Source of the DNA: JACCUZ01 sp038246575
GTDB lineage: Bacteria > Actinomycetota > Actinomycetes > JACCUZ01
NCBI GenBank assembly: GCA_038246575.1
Contig: JBBRVU010000140.1
Location: 1-11,063 of the forward strand
Reading direction: 5' to 3'
Length of the DNA stretch: 11,063 nucleotides
Part shown: positions 1-6,880 of the stretch, piece by piece
Layout: every line of letters starts with the position of its first letter
Numbering within the stretch: position 1 is the first letter of the stretch
Notes under the pieces: model-generated
The model's database searches: none
The model's input: the letters and a program-made list of their open reading frames with translations, nothing else
What the model was told of the DNA's origin: nothing
Made by a program: the position numbers and the translations under genes

Positions 1-1
1 C

Positions 2-190
2 GGCACCCCAACCGGCATCGACGTGACGAAGGTCGTGCGCACCGGCCTGCTGCCGCACATCAACACCGGTATGGCGGGCAAGACCGCCGGCATCGGTCAG
101 GTGGGCGCCGGCCTGGTCAACCCGCCGCAGGAGATCTTCCCGGCCGCACTAGCGGCATTGGCCCGGAAGGTCCCCCCATCCGCAGCCTGA
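2..190 (+). CDS. DUF1116 family protein (YlbE/AllG-like), 3' end only
   Basis: This is the last 62 codons of a gene that begins before the window. The residues GTPTGIDVTKVV, then LLPHINTGMAG, then GIGQVGAGLVNPP match the conserved C-terminal end of DUF1116 proteins such as E. coli YlbE. In E. coli, YlbE (AllG) works with FdrA (AllF) and YlbF (AllH) as an oxamate carbamoyltransferase in anaerobic allantoin use, exchanging a carbamoyl group between oxalurate and phosphate. Homologues often sit beside purine and pyrimidine breakdown genes, as here, where a Mo hydroxylase, uracil-type permease and barbiturase follow on the same strand. The substrate in this organism is not known. The gap to the next gene is about 130 bp, so the two may or may not share a transcript. 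Family assignment is confident; function is inferred. Confidence 0.82.
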   Translation, partial: GTPTGIDVTKVVRTGLLPHINTGMAGKTAGIGQVGAGLVNPPQEIFPAALAALARKVPPSAA

Positions 191-308
191 CCACCGCGGC
201 TGGGGCCTTTGGGCCCGGCCGCACACGACATCGACCGCACTACTGTTCGGTGATTGCGTCCCGACGGCCAGCCCGAACGGATTCGGTAATGGCCGTGACA
301 CATAGCGT

Positions 309-314
309 GAGGAG
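309..314 (+). promoter_or_regulatory. Ribosome binding site that fixes the FAD-subunit start
   Basis: GAGGAG lies 4 nt before the ATG at 319. The frame stays open upstream to an ATG at 250, but no comparable Shine-Dalgarno sequence precedes that codon, and the extra 23 residues do not resemble the family N-terminus. Confidence 0.6.
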
Positions 315-318
315 CGGC

Positions 319-1137
319 ATGACCGTCGCGTTCGAATACCGAGCCCCGGCCACAAGAACCGAGCTCTTGGGCGTGCTCGCCGACCAAGGACCGTCGGTGC
401 ACCTGCTGGCCGGAGGGACGGACTTGCTCGGCGATCTGCGACTCGGCCTGGTCCGGCCTGCGGTCGTGGTCGACCTGAAGAAGGTCGACGGCTACTCCGC
501 CCTGTCCTGGGGCGAGGACGACGGTCTGATCATCGGTCCGGCGGTCACCATCAACGCCATCCTGGACGACCCCCGGGTACGCGAGTCGTACCCGCTGCTG
601 GTCGCCTGCGCGCACGACCTCGCGTCGCACCAAATCCGCAACCGGGCGACGGTAGTTGGCAACGTCGTGAACGCCTCGCCGTGCGCCGACATGGCGCCCG
701 CCCTGCTCTGTCTGGGCGCGCGAGCCGTCATCTCGTCCCGGACGGGTCAGCGGACTGTCCCGTTCACCGAGTTCTTCACGGGGGTGAAACGCACCGTGCT
801 CAGACCGGACGAGATCCTCGAGGCGATCGTGGTTCCCCCGGAGACCGCCGGTGCCCGGGCCTCGTACCGCAAACTCAAGCGGATCAAGGGGCACGACCTC
901 GGCGTCGTCGGTGTGGCCGCGATGACCAACGATGGGGCACTGCGCCTCGGGATCAGCTCCTGCGCCCCGACCCCTGTGCTGGTCGAGGGGCTCTCGGCGG
1001 GCGACTCCGCCGAGGAGGTCGTCGCGGCCGCGTACGCCGCCATCAGCCCGATCAGTGACGTGCGCTGCAGTCGGGAGTACCGGCAGCGCATGGTGGAGGT
1101 TTACGTGCGTAGAGCACTGGAGGAGGTCGCATGCTGA
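319..1137 (+). CDS. Molybdenum hydroxylase, FAD-binding medium subunit (CoxM/XdhB-like)
   Basis: This 272-residue protein is the flavin subunit of a three-part xanthine-dehydrogenase-family enzyme. It carries electrons from the iron-sulfur clusters to an external acceptor through FAD. Two FAD-contact motifs are visible: LLAGGTDLLGDL at residues 29-40, and the TVVGNVVNASPCADMAPAL stretch at about 111-129, corresponding to the usual T-G-G-N-ANASP-AD pattern with one Gly replaced by Val. Length is normal for separate FAD subunits (about 270-300). Both the N-terminal FAD_binding_5 region and the C-terminal CO-dehydrogenase-flavoprotein region (about 180-270) are present. The stop overlaps the next start by 7 nt, so translation is probably coupled. 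No 4Fe-4S insert of the 4-hydroxybenzoyl-CoA reductase type is seen. Sequence alone does not reveal the substrate; context points to a pyrimidine or purine. Confidence 0.9.
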   Translation: MTVAFEYRAPATRTELLGVLADQGPSVHLLAGGTDLLGDLRLGLVRPAVVVDLKKVDGYSALSWGEDDGLIIGPAVTINAILDDPRVRESYPLLVACAHDLASHQIRNRATVVGNVVNASPCADMAPALLCLGARAVISSRTGQRTVPFTEFFTGVKRTVLRPDEILEAIVVPPETAGARASYRKLKRIKGHDLGVVGVAAMTNDGALRLGISSCAPTPVLVEGLSAGDSAEEVVAAAYAAISPISDVRCSREYRQRMVEVYVRRALEEVAC

Positions 1138-1625
1138 GGATCTCGGTGACCGTCAACGGTCACCGCTTCGAGCACGAGGTCGAGGAGCACTGGACGCTGC
1201 TCCGGTTCCTGCGGGATGGCCTGGGGATGACGGGCACTAAGGAGGGGTGCGGCGCCGGCGAGTGTGGCGCGTGCACCGTCTTCCTCAACGGGAGGACCGT
1301 CAACTCCTGCCTCGCGCTGGTGGCCGAGGCGGACGGCGGCTCGATCCTGACGATCGAGGGCGAGGCAGCGGCGGGCAAGCTGTCCGACATCCAGGCCGCC
1401 TTCGCCCGCAACCACGCCGTCCAGTGCGGGTTCTGCACCGGTGGGATGATCATGTCGGTACGTGACCTCCTGCAGCGCAACCCCAAGCCGAGCGTCCCGG
1501 AGATCAAGTCTGGCATCGAAGGCAACTTCTGCCGCTGCACCGGCTACGAGCAGATCGTCGAGGCGGTCCTCGATGTTTCCGGGCAGCTTGACGAGTCCTC
1601 GAAGGGGGAGCTGCGGTATGTCTGA
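1131..1625 (+). CDS. Molybdenum hydroxylase, 2x[2Fe-2S] small subunit (CoxS-like)
   Basis: The 164-residue product is the iron-sulfur subunit that passes electrons from the Mo centre to FAD. The N-terminal plant-type ferredoxin domain carries cluster ligands C40, C45, C48 and C60 in GCGAGECGACTV...NSC. The C-terminal helical domain carries C99, C102, C134 and C136 in QCGFCTGGM and NFCRCTGY. All eight ligands are present and the length is normal for the family. GGAGGAGG at 1119-1126 lies just before the ATG, inside the 3' end of the FAD-subunit gene. The gene overlaps the preceding one by 7 nt and the following one by 8 nt, so the three subunits are expected to be made together. It is cytoplasmic and has no export signal. 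Confidence 0.94.
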   Translation: MLRISVTVNGHRFEHEVEEHWTLLRFLRDGLGMTGTKEGCGAGECGACTVFLNGRTVNSCLALVAEADGGSILTIEGEAAAGKLSDIQAAFARNHAVQCGFCTGGMIMSVRDLLQRNPKPSVPEIKSGIEGNFCRCTGYEQIVEAVLDVSGQLDESSKGELRYV

Positions 1626-4107
1626 GCACGCCACCGTCACCCGGCGGGAGACAACCGTGGGCACCGATGAGCAGCGCGTCGAGGTGATCGGCAAGCTCAC
1701 CGGCGACGCGCTCTACACCGGTGACCTGCTGCTGCCCGGAATGCTGCACGCGAAGGTCAAGAAGAGCCCGCACGCGCGAGCCACGATCCTTCGGATCGAC
1801 ACGTCGAAGGCCGAGGCCCTGCCCGGGGTCCACGCCGTCCTCACCGGGCACGAGCTCGACTACCGCCTGGGGTTGTACGTCGTCGACAAGGACATCCTGG
1901 CGAAGGACGTCGTCCGGCACTTCGGCGAGGCCGTCGCAGCGGTGGCCGCCGAGACCGACGACATCGCAGAGCGCGCCGTCGACCTGATCGAGGTCGAGTA
2001 CGCGGTGCTCACTCCGGTCCTCGACCCCATGGAGGCCATCGGCGCGGACGCGCCACTGGTCCACCCGGACCTCGGCAACTACTCCTACGTCGAGGCCGCC
2101 TTCGACCCCCAGCCAGGCACCAACATCGCCAACATCATCCGGATGCGCAAAGGGGACGTGCAGAAGGGCTTCGCCGAGGCCGAGTGGGTTATCGAGCGCG
2201 AATACACCAACCCGTCGGTCCAGCACGTCCCCCTGGAGACCCACGTCGCGATCGTGCAGTGGAAGGCCGGCGACGAAGTCACCATCTGGACGAGTGCGCA
2301 GTCCCCGTTCACGGTGCGCAACCTGTTCTGCACGGCCATGCGGCTGCCGATGAACAACGTGCGGGTGATCGTTCCCACGGTCGGCGGTGGGTTCGGTGGA
2401 AAGGCCGGCATCCACCTGGAGCCCCTGGTCGCGTGCCTGTCCCGGAAGGCGGGCGGGCGGCCGGTCAGGCTGCAGGCAACCCGCGAGGAGGAGTTCAGCC
2501 TGCTGCCCTGCCGCAGCGCGCTCACGTACCGCATCAAGACGGGCGTGCGTTCCGACGGAACCATCACCGCGCAACAGATGTCGATGTACTGGGACGCCGG
2601 TGCGTACGCCGACTACGCGGTCAACGTGACGCGTGCCTCGAGCTACTCGGCGGGAGGCCCGTACGACATCCCGAACGCCGTCGTCGACGCCTACACGATC
2701 TACACCAACAAGCCGTACGGGACGGCCTACCGCGGCTTCGGCCATGTGGAGTTCTTCTGGGGGCTCGAGCGGCACATGGAGCTGGTCGCCCAGGTCATCG
2801 GGATGGATCCGTTGGAGTTCCGCACCAGGAACCTCCTGCAGCCCGGCTCCACCACCCTGACCGGAGAGACGATCACCGAGCACACCGGCAACCCGCGCAA
2901 GTGCCTGGCCGAGGCGGCCGCAGCGATCGGCTACGGGCACCTCACACCGCAGGAGGAGCAGCACGAGCGGCATACCGGCCGCAAGATCGGGAAGGGGCTG
3001 GCGACCCTCCACAAGGCGCCCGCAATGCCGTCGTTCACCGCCAGCTCAACTGTGGTCAAGATGAACTCCGACGGCTCGGTCGTCGTCAACTTCGCGCTGA
3101 TGGAGATCGGCCAGGGCTGCAACACCGCGATCGCCCAGATAGCCGCCGAGCGGCTCCGGTTCCCGATCGAGAAGGTCAAGGTGGCCATCGAGCGGGACAC
3201 CGACAAGGAGCCCTACGACTGGCAGACGGTGGCCTCCAAGGGTCTCATCCTCTCCGGCAACGCGACGATCCTGGCCTGCGACGACTTGCTCGCCCAGGGC
3301 TACGCGGTAGCCGCCCAGGTCCTGCGCGCACAGCCGTCCGACCTCGACCACGACGCCGAGAAGGTCTTCGTCAAGCACCGCCCGGACCAGTCGGTCACCT
3401 GGGCCGCCCTGTCGATCGGCTACGCCTACCCGAACGGCAACGGCGTCGGCGGTCCGCTGATCGGCGTGGGCCGCTACATCGCGCAGGGCCTGTCCAACCT
3501 GGACAAGCAAACCGGGCAGGGCAACCCCGCGCTGGACTGGACCTACGGCGCGCACGGTGTGGTCGTGGACGTCGATCCCAGCACCGGCGAGTTCGACGTG
3601 GTCAGGATCGCCTCGATCTACGACGTGGGCAGGGTGATCAACCCTGGCATCGTGCGGGGACAGTGCCTCGGCGGCATGGTCCAGGGCCTGGGGACCGCGT
3701 TGTGCGAGGGCTACATCTACGACGAGCAGGGCCGCCTGTTGAATCCGTCGTTCACCGACAACAAGATTCCGACGGCGCAGGACATCCCGGAGCAGATCGA
3801 GTGCGCGGCCGTGGAGACGGCCCAGCTGGACGGGCCGTTCGGCGCACGGGGCGTCGGGGAGCATCCGATGATCTCGGTCGCGCCGGCGATCGGAAACGCC
3901 ATCCAGCAGGCGACAGGCGCCCAGCTGATGCACATGCCGATCCGCTCCGAGGACGTGTGGCGAGCTCTGCAGGACATGGAGCCGATCGACAACTGGATCA
4001 CGCAGACGCCAGCCGGGTCCTGCCGCTCCGAGCTGCCGACCGGTCATCTCCCACTCCCGGAGGTCATCATCGCGCCTACGCGGGTCGAGGTGCCCGTCCT
4101 GCACTGA
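1618..4107 (+). CDS. Molybdenum hydroxylase, molybdopterin-binding large subunit (candidate uracil/thymine or purine dehydrogenase)
   Basis: This 829-residue protein is the catalytic subunit of an XDH-family hydroxylase that inserts water-derived oxygen into a C-H bond of a heterocycle. The N-terminal hammerhead domain (about 20-130) is followed by Mo-cofactor motifs: VGGGFGGK at 255-262, AYRGFG at 370-375, MEIGQG at 495-500, and GARGVGEHP near 743-750 with the expected catalytic base E748. AYRGFG replaces the AYRCSFR active-site loop of CO dehydrogenase, so it is not a CODH. ATG 1618 was chosen because AGGGGGAG (1603-1610) precedes it by 7 nt and it overlaps the small-subunit stop; an in-frame extension to 1462 lies wholly within that gene. 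With a uracil-type permease and barbiturase downstream, hydroxylation of uracil to barbiturate is the most sensible role. Xanthine or hypoxanthine oxidation remains possible. Confidence 0.9.
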   Translation: MSEHATVTRRETTVGTDEQRVEVIGKLTGDALYTGDLLLPGMLHAKVKKSPHARATILRIDTSKAEALPGVHAVLTGHELDYRLGLYVVDKDILAKDVVRHFGEAVAAVAAETDDIAERAVDLIEVEYAVLTPVLDPMEAIGADAPLVHPDLGNYSYVEAAFDPQPGTNIANIIRMRKGDVQKGFAEAEWVIEREYTNPSVQHVPLETHVAIVQWKAGDEVTIWTSAQSPFTVRNLFCTAMRLPMNNVRVIVPTVGGGFGGKAGIHLEPLVACLSRKAGGRPVRLQATREEEFSLLPCRSALTYRIKTGVRSDGTITAQQMSMYWDAGAYADYAVNVTRASSYSAGGPYDIPNAVVDAYTIYTNKPYGTAYRGFGHVEFFWGLERHMELVAQVIGMDPLEFRTRNLLQPGSTTLTGETITEHTGNPRKCLAEAAAAIGYGHLTPQEEQHERHTGRKIGKGLATLHKAPAMPSFTASSTVVKMNSDGSVVVNFALMEIGQGCNTAIAQIAAERLRFPIEKVKVAIERDTDKEPYDWQTVASKGLILSGNATILACDDLLAQGYAVAAQVLRAQPSDLDHDAEKVFVKHRPDQSVTWAALSIGYAYPNGNGVGGPLIGVGRYIAQGLSNLDKQTGQGNPALDWTYGAHGVVVDVDPSTGEFDVVRIASIYDVGRVINPGIVRGQCLGGMVQGLGTALCEGYIYDEQGRLLNPSFTDNKIPTAQDIPEQIECAAVETAQLDGPFGARGVGEHPMISVAPAIGNAIQQATGAQLMHMPIRSEDVWRALQDMEPIDNWITQTPAGSCRSELPTGHLPLPEVIIAPTRVEVPVLH

Positions 4108-4117
4108 CCTTTGCCCC

Positions 4118-4146
4118 GACGCCGACTTCACGACGTGGTCGGCGTC
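4118..4146 (+). other. Perfect 9-bp inverted repeat (stem-loop) between Mo-hydroxylase and permease genes
   Basis: GACGCCGAC (4118-4126) and GTCGGCGTC (4138-4146) are exact reverse complements around an 11-nt spacer, starting 11 nt after the large-subunit stop. The spacer contains a second small dyad, CACG-A-CGTG (4129-4137). There is no T run after the stem, so it is not a standard intrinsic terminator. It could be a processing or attenuation stem-loop, or an operator for the permease gene. Confidence 0.5.
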
Positions 4147-4233
4147 ACCGCCCCTGACGAACTGCGCGTACTCCCAGCCGCCCACGACGCGCCACCCATC
4201 AACAGCGGGATGCGCGGGCTTTGTCTCCGACCC

Positions 4234-4241
4234 GGAAGGAG
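4234..4241 (+). promoter_or_regulatory. Ribosome binding site that fixes the permease start
   Basis: GGAAGGAG lies 10 nt before the ATG at 4252. The frame is open back to 4111, but the upstream part reads as intergenic and includes the second arm of the stem-loop. Residues encoded from 4252 fit a short cytoplasmic N-terminus ahead of the first membrane helix. Confidence 0.6.
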
Positions 4242-4251
4242 TGAGATTCAG

Positions 4252-5664
4252 ATGGCAAGTCCCACACTGTGGAGGGTCCACGGCGACGGGCGTCACGTTG
4301 CACCCGGGGCTGTGGTTGCTCCCGAAGAGCGACTCGCCTGGCCGCAGACCACCGGCATCGGTGTTCAGCACGTCATCGCGATGTTCGGTGCCACGTTCCT
4401 GGTACCCGTGCTCACGGGGTTCCCGCCCACCACCACCATCTTCTTCTCCGGGGTCGGCACAATCATCTTCATCCTGATGACCAGGGGCCGTGGTCAGCGA
4501 CTGGGGCTTCCCAGCTACACCGGGTCCAGCTTCGCCTTCATCTCCCCGGTGATCGCCGCCAAGACGCACGGAGGCATCCCCGCGGCCCTGGGCGGCATCC
4601 TGGCCGCAGGGCTAGTCTTGTTCCTGATCGGCGTTCTGGTGAACCGCTTCGGGTCCCGCTTGATCAACTTCTTGATGCCTCCGGCCGTCACGGGCGCCGT
4701 CGTCGCACTCATCGGCCTAAATCTCGCCCCCACGGCGTGGGCCAGCTTCTCCAAGCAGCCCTGGACGGCGTTCATCACGCTGTCGGCGATCATCCTGGCG
4801 ACGGTCCTGCTGCGCGGCTTCCTCGGCCGCGTCTCGATCCTGATCGGCGTGGTCATCGGTTACCTGGTGGCGTGGCCCCAGGGCCAGCTGAGCACGCTGT
4901 CCACTAGCGTCAGCGACGCCAAGTGGTTCGGCGCCCCGGACTTCCAGACCCCGACCTTCAGCTGGGCCGCCATCGCCTTGATCGTCCCAGTCGTTGTCGT
5001 CCTGATTGCTGAGAACACCGGTCACATCAAGGCTGTCGCCTCCATGACCGAACGCAACCTCGACGCCTCCCTCGGACGGGGTTTCATGGGTGACGGTGCG
5101 GCGACGATGCTCGCCGGCGCGGGTGGCGGCTCCGGGACGACGACCTACGCCGAGAACATCGGTGTCATGGCAGCGACGCGAGTCTACTCCACAGCTGCCT
5201 ATCTCGTGGCCGGCATCACCGCGATCGTCCTGGGCATGATCCCCAAGTTCGGTGCCCTGATCGTCAGCATCCCGGTGGGTGTCCTCGGCGGCGCCACGAT
5301 CATCCTCTACGGCCTGATCGCGGTGCTCGGCGGCCGCATCTGGGTCGAGGCGCGGGTGGACTTCAAGAACCCGGTGAACCTGTTCCCGGCGGCGGTCGGC
5401 CTCACGCTCGGTGCGGCCAACGCGACCTGGATATCCTCCGGTGGGGAGGGACAGATCTCCTTCAACGGCATCGCCATCGGCGCGTTCGCGACGATCATCA
5501 TCTACCAGATCATGCGCTACGCCTCGCAGTTCGGCATCTACCGGGACTCGCCGCTGCTGGCTTCCGGACTGCGGCCGTCGGACACCACCGCCGGCTCGAC
5601 GACGTCGGGGCAGTACGTCTCCGGGCATGCAGCTGCGGCGGGCGAGCCACCCACCAAGGCCTGA
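4252..5664 (+). CDS. NCS2 family nucleobase permease, uracil/xanthine type (UraA/PyrP-like)
   Basis: This 470-residue integral membrane protein has the length and hydrophobic pattern of the NCS2 (14-helix, UraA-fold) nucleobase:proton symporters. Visible family motifs are QHVIAMFGATFLVPVLTG at 39-56, PSYTGSSFAFI at 88-98, the substrate-binding-helix motif IAENTGHIKAV at 252-262 (E254 and H258 at the positions of UraA E241 and H245), and TTYAENIGVMAATRVYS at 297-313 (E301 at the position of UraA E290). These resemble uracil-type rather than strict xanthine or urate members, although the boundary is not sharp. It lies 144 bp after the Mo-hydroxylase genes and 56 bp before barbiturase on the same strand, so it probably imports the base that those enzymes degrade. 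The C-terminal 30 residues are Ser/Thr/Ala/Gly-rich and probably cytoplasmic. Confidence 0.9.
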   Translation: MASPTLWRVHGDGRHVAPGAVVAPEERLAWPQTTGIGVQHVIAMFGATFLVPVLTGFPPTTTIFFSGVGTIIFILMTRGRGQRLGLPSYTGSSFAFISPVIAAKTHGGIPAALGGILAAGLVLFLIGVLVNRFGSRLINFLMPPAVTGAVVALIGLNLAPTAWASFSKQPWTAFITLSAIILATVLLRGFLGRVSILIGVVIGYLVAWPQGQLSTLSTSVSDAKWFGAPDFQTPTFSWAAIALIVPVVVVLIAENTGHIKAVASMTERNLDASLGRGFMGDGAATMLAGAGGGSGTTTYAENIGVMAATRVYSTAAYLVAGITAIVLGMIPKFGALIVSIPVGVLGGATIILYGLIAVLGGRIWVEARVDFKNPVNLFPAAVGLTLGAANATWISSGGEGQISFNGIAIGAFATIIIYQIMRYASQFGIYRDSPLLASGLRPSDTTAGSTTSGQYVSGHAAAAGEPPTKA

Positions 5665-5703
5665 TGGCCACAACAAGGCCGGGCAGACGAGAAGCCAACC
5701 AAC

Positions 5704-5709
5704 GAGGAG
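5704..5709 (+). promoter_or_regulatory. Ribosome binding site that fixes the barbiturase start
   Basis: GAGGAG lies 11 nt before the ATG at 5721. An in-frame ATG at 5664 overlaps the permease stop, but it has no good Shine-Dalgarno sequence, and its extra 19 residues are unlike the barbiturase N-terminus, which normally begins just before EVRKVP. Confidence 0.55.
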
Positions 5710-5720
5710 ATTCGACTCAC

Positions 5721-6836
5721 ATGCCACGTCCCATCGAAGTCCGCAAGGTCCCCATCGAGAGCGTCAGCGACGCCAGCGGGTTGTCCGAGCTCATCGCCAA
5801 AGGTGTCTTCTCCGCCGACGACGTCATCGCCGTCGTAGGCAAGACCGAGGGCAACGGCGGTGTCAACGACTACACACGCATCATCGCCACCAACGCGTTC
5901 CGCGACGTCCTGACGGAGCAGGGCAGCCGCACCAAGGAACAGGTGGCAGCGGTCCCGCTGGTCTGGTCAGGCGGCACCGACGGTGTCATCAGCCCGCACG
6001 CGACCGTCTTTGCCTACGCCCCCGAGGGCGCCTACCCGGTCAGCGACGAGCCACGGGTCACGGTCGGCTACGCGATGAGCGAACAGATCCTGCCCGAGGA
6101 CATCGGCCGACCCGCCATGGTCGAGAAGGTTGCGGCTGGAGTACGCAAGGCGATGGAGACGGCTGGCATCACCGACCCCAGCGACGTGCACTACGTGCAG
6201 ACCAAGACCCCGCTGCTGGTCCAGGACACCATCAACGATGCCGAGCAGCGAGGCCAGACCGTTTTCACCCACAACACGCTCGAGTCGATGGATGTCTCCA
6301 ACGCGACCACCGCGCTCGGTGTCGCCCTCGGGCTGGGTGAGATCGAGATGCCCACCGCGGAGCAGATCTTTCGTGACCTGTCCCTGTTCTCGTCAGTCGC
6401 CTCCTGCTCCTCCGGCGTCGAGCTGGACCAGGCCCAGATCGTGCTCGTCGGCAACGCACGCGGGATCGGTGGGCGCTACCGCATCGGCCACAGCATCATG
6501 CGCGACGCGCTGGACATCGACGGTGTGTGGGAGGCCATCAGGGGCGCTGGCCTCGACGACATGCCCGCCGACACCCCGCATCCCCGCTACATCAAGGGCC
6601 GGCTCGTCAATCTGTTCCTCAAGTGCGAGGCCGATCCCACCGGCCGGGTCCGCGGACGTCGCAACATCATGCTGGACGACTCCGACGTCACCTGGCACCG
6701 CCAGATCAAGGCCGCCGTCGGCGGCGTCGTAGGAGCCGTGACCGGTGACCCGATGAACTTCGTGTCGGTTGCCGCCGTGCACCAAGGCCCGTCCGGCGGC
6801 GGCCCGGTGATCGCGATCGTCGACCTGGGCGCCTGA
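5721..6836 (+). CDS. Barbiturase / ring-opening amidohydrolase (cyanuric acid hydrolase family)
   Basis: This 371-residue protein belongs to the small AtzD/TrzD/barbiturase family, which hydrolyses cyclic imides; barbiturase opens barbiturate to ureidomalonate. Family members have three similar domains, each giving a Ser and a Lys to the active site. All three pairs appear present: K41 (GKTEGNGGVND) with S83 (WSGGTDGVISPH), K162 (QTKTPLL) with S230 or S231 (SCSSGVELDQAQ), and K330 (RQIKAAVGG) with S358 (HQGPSGGGPV). The N-terminal EVRKVP...SDASGL and GKTEGNGGVNDYTRI stretches are characteristic of actinobacterial barbiturases rather than AtzD/TrzD. Length is normal. The uracil-type permease and Mo hydroxylase upstream support a barbiturate substrate. 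Cyanuric acid is the alternative, but no triazine genes are seen. The following gene is convergent, 44 bp away. Confidence 0.88.
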   Translation: MPRPIEVRKVPIESVSDASGLSELIAKGVFSADDVIAVVGKTEGNGGVNDYTRIIATNAFRDVLTEQGSRTKEQVAAVPLVWSGGTDGVISPHATVFAYAPEGAYPVSDEPRVTVGYAMSEQILPEDIGRPAMVEKVAAGVRKAMETAGITDPSDVHYVQTKTPLLVQDTINDAEQRGQTVFTHNTLESMDVSNATTALGVALGLGEIEMPTAEQIFRDLSLFSSVASCSSGVELDQAQIVLVGNARGIGGRYRIGHSIMRDALDIDGVWEAIRGAGLDDMPADTPHPRYIKGRLVNLFLKCEADPTGRVRGRRNIMLDDSDVTWHRQIKAAVGGVVGAVTGDPMNFVSVAAVHQGPSGGGPVIAIVDLGA

Positions 6837-6880
6837 GCACGGAGGTTGGGGCCGGAGCCGAGCGGCGGCCGGGCACGGTG

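Noticed and set aside
97..894. Long minus-strand reading frame of 265 codons opposite the FAD subunit
   Set aside because: It is the antisense shadow of a recognised gene, with composition typical of high-GC antisense frames (Arg, Gly and His rich) and no family motif.
1504..3012. 502-codon minus-strand frame opposite the Mo-binding subunit
   Set aside because: Antisense shadow of a gene with clear catalytic motifs; no recognisable domain in the shadow.
1618..4107. Carbon monoxide dehydrogenase large subunit
   Set aside because: The gene order medium-small-large matches coxMSL, but the active-site loop AYRCSFR is absent and AYRGFG is found instead.
6850..6870. GGCCG...CGGCC as a bidirectional terminator between barbiturase and the amidase
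   Set aside because: Only 5 bp of stem with an 11-nt loop and no T run; expected by chance at this GC content.
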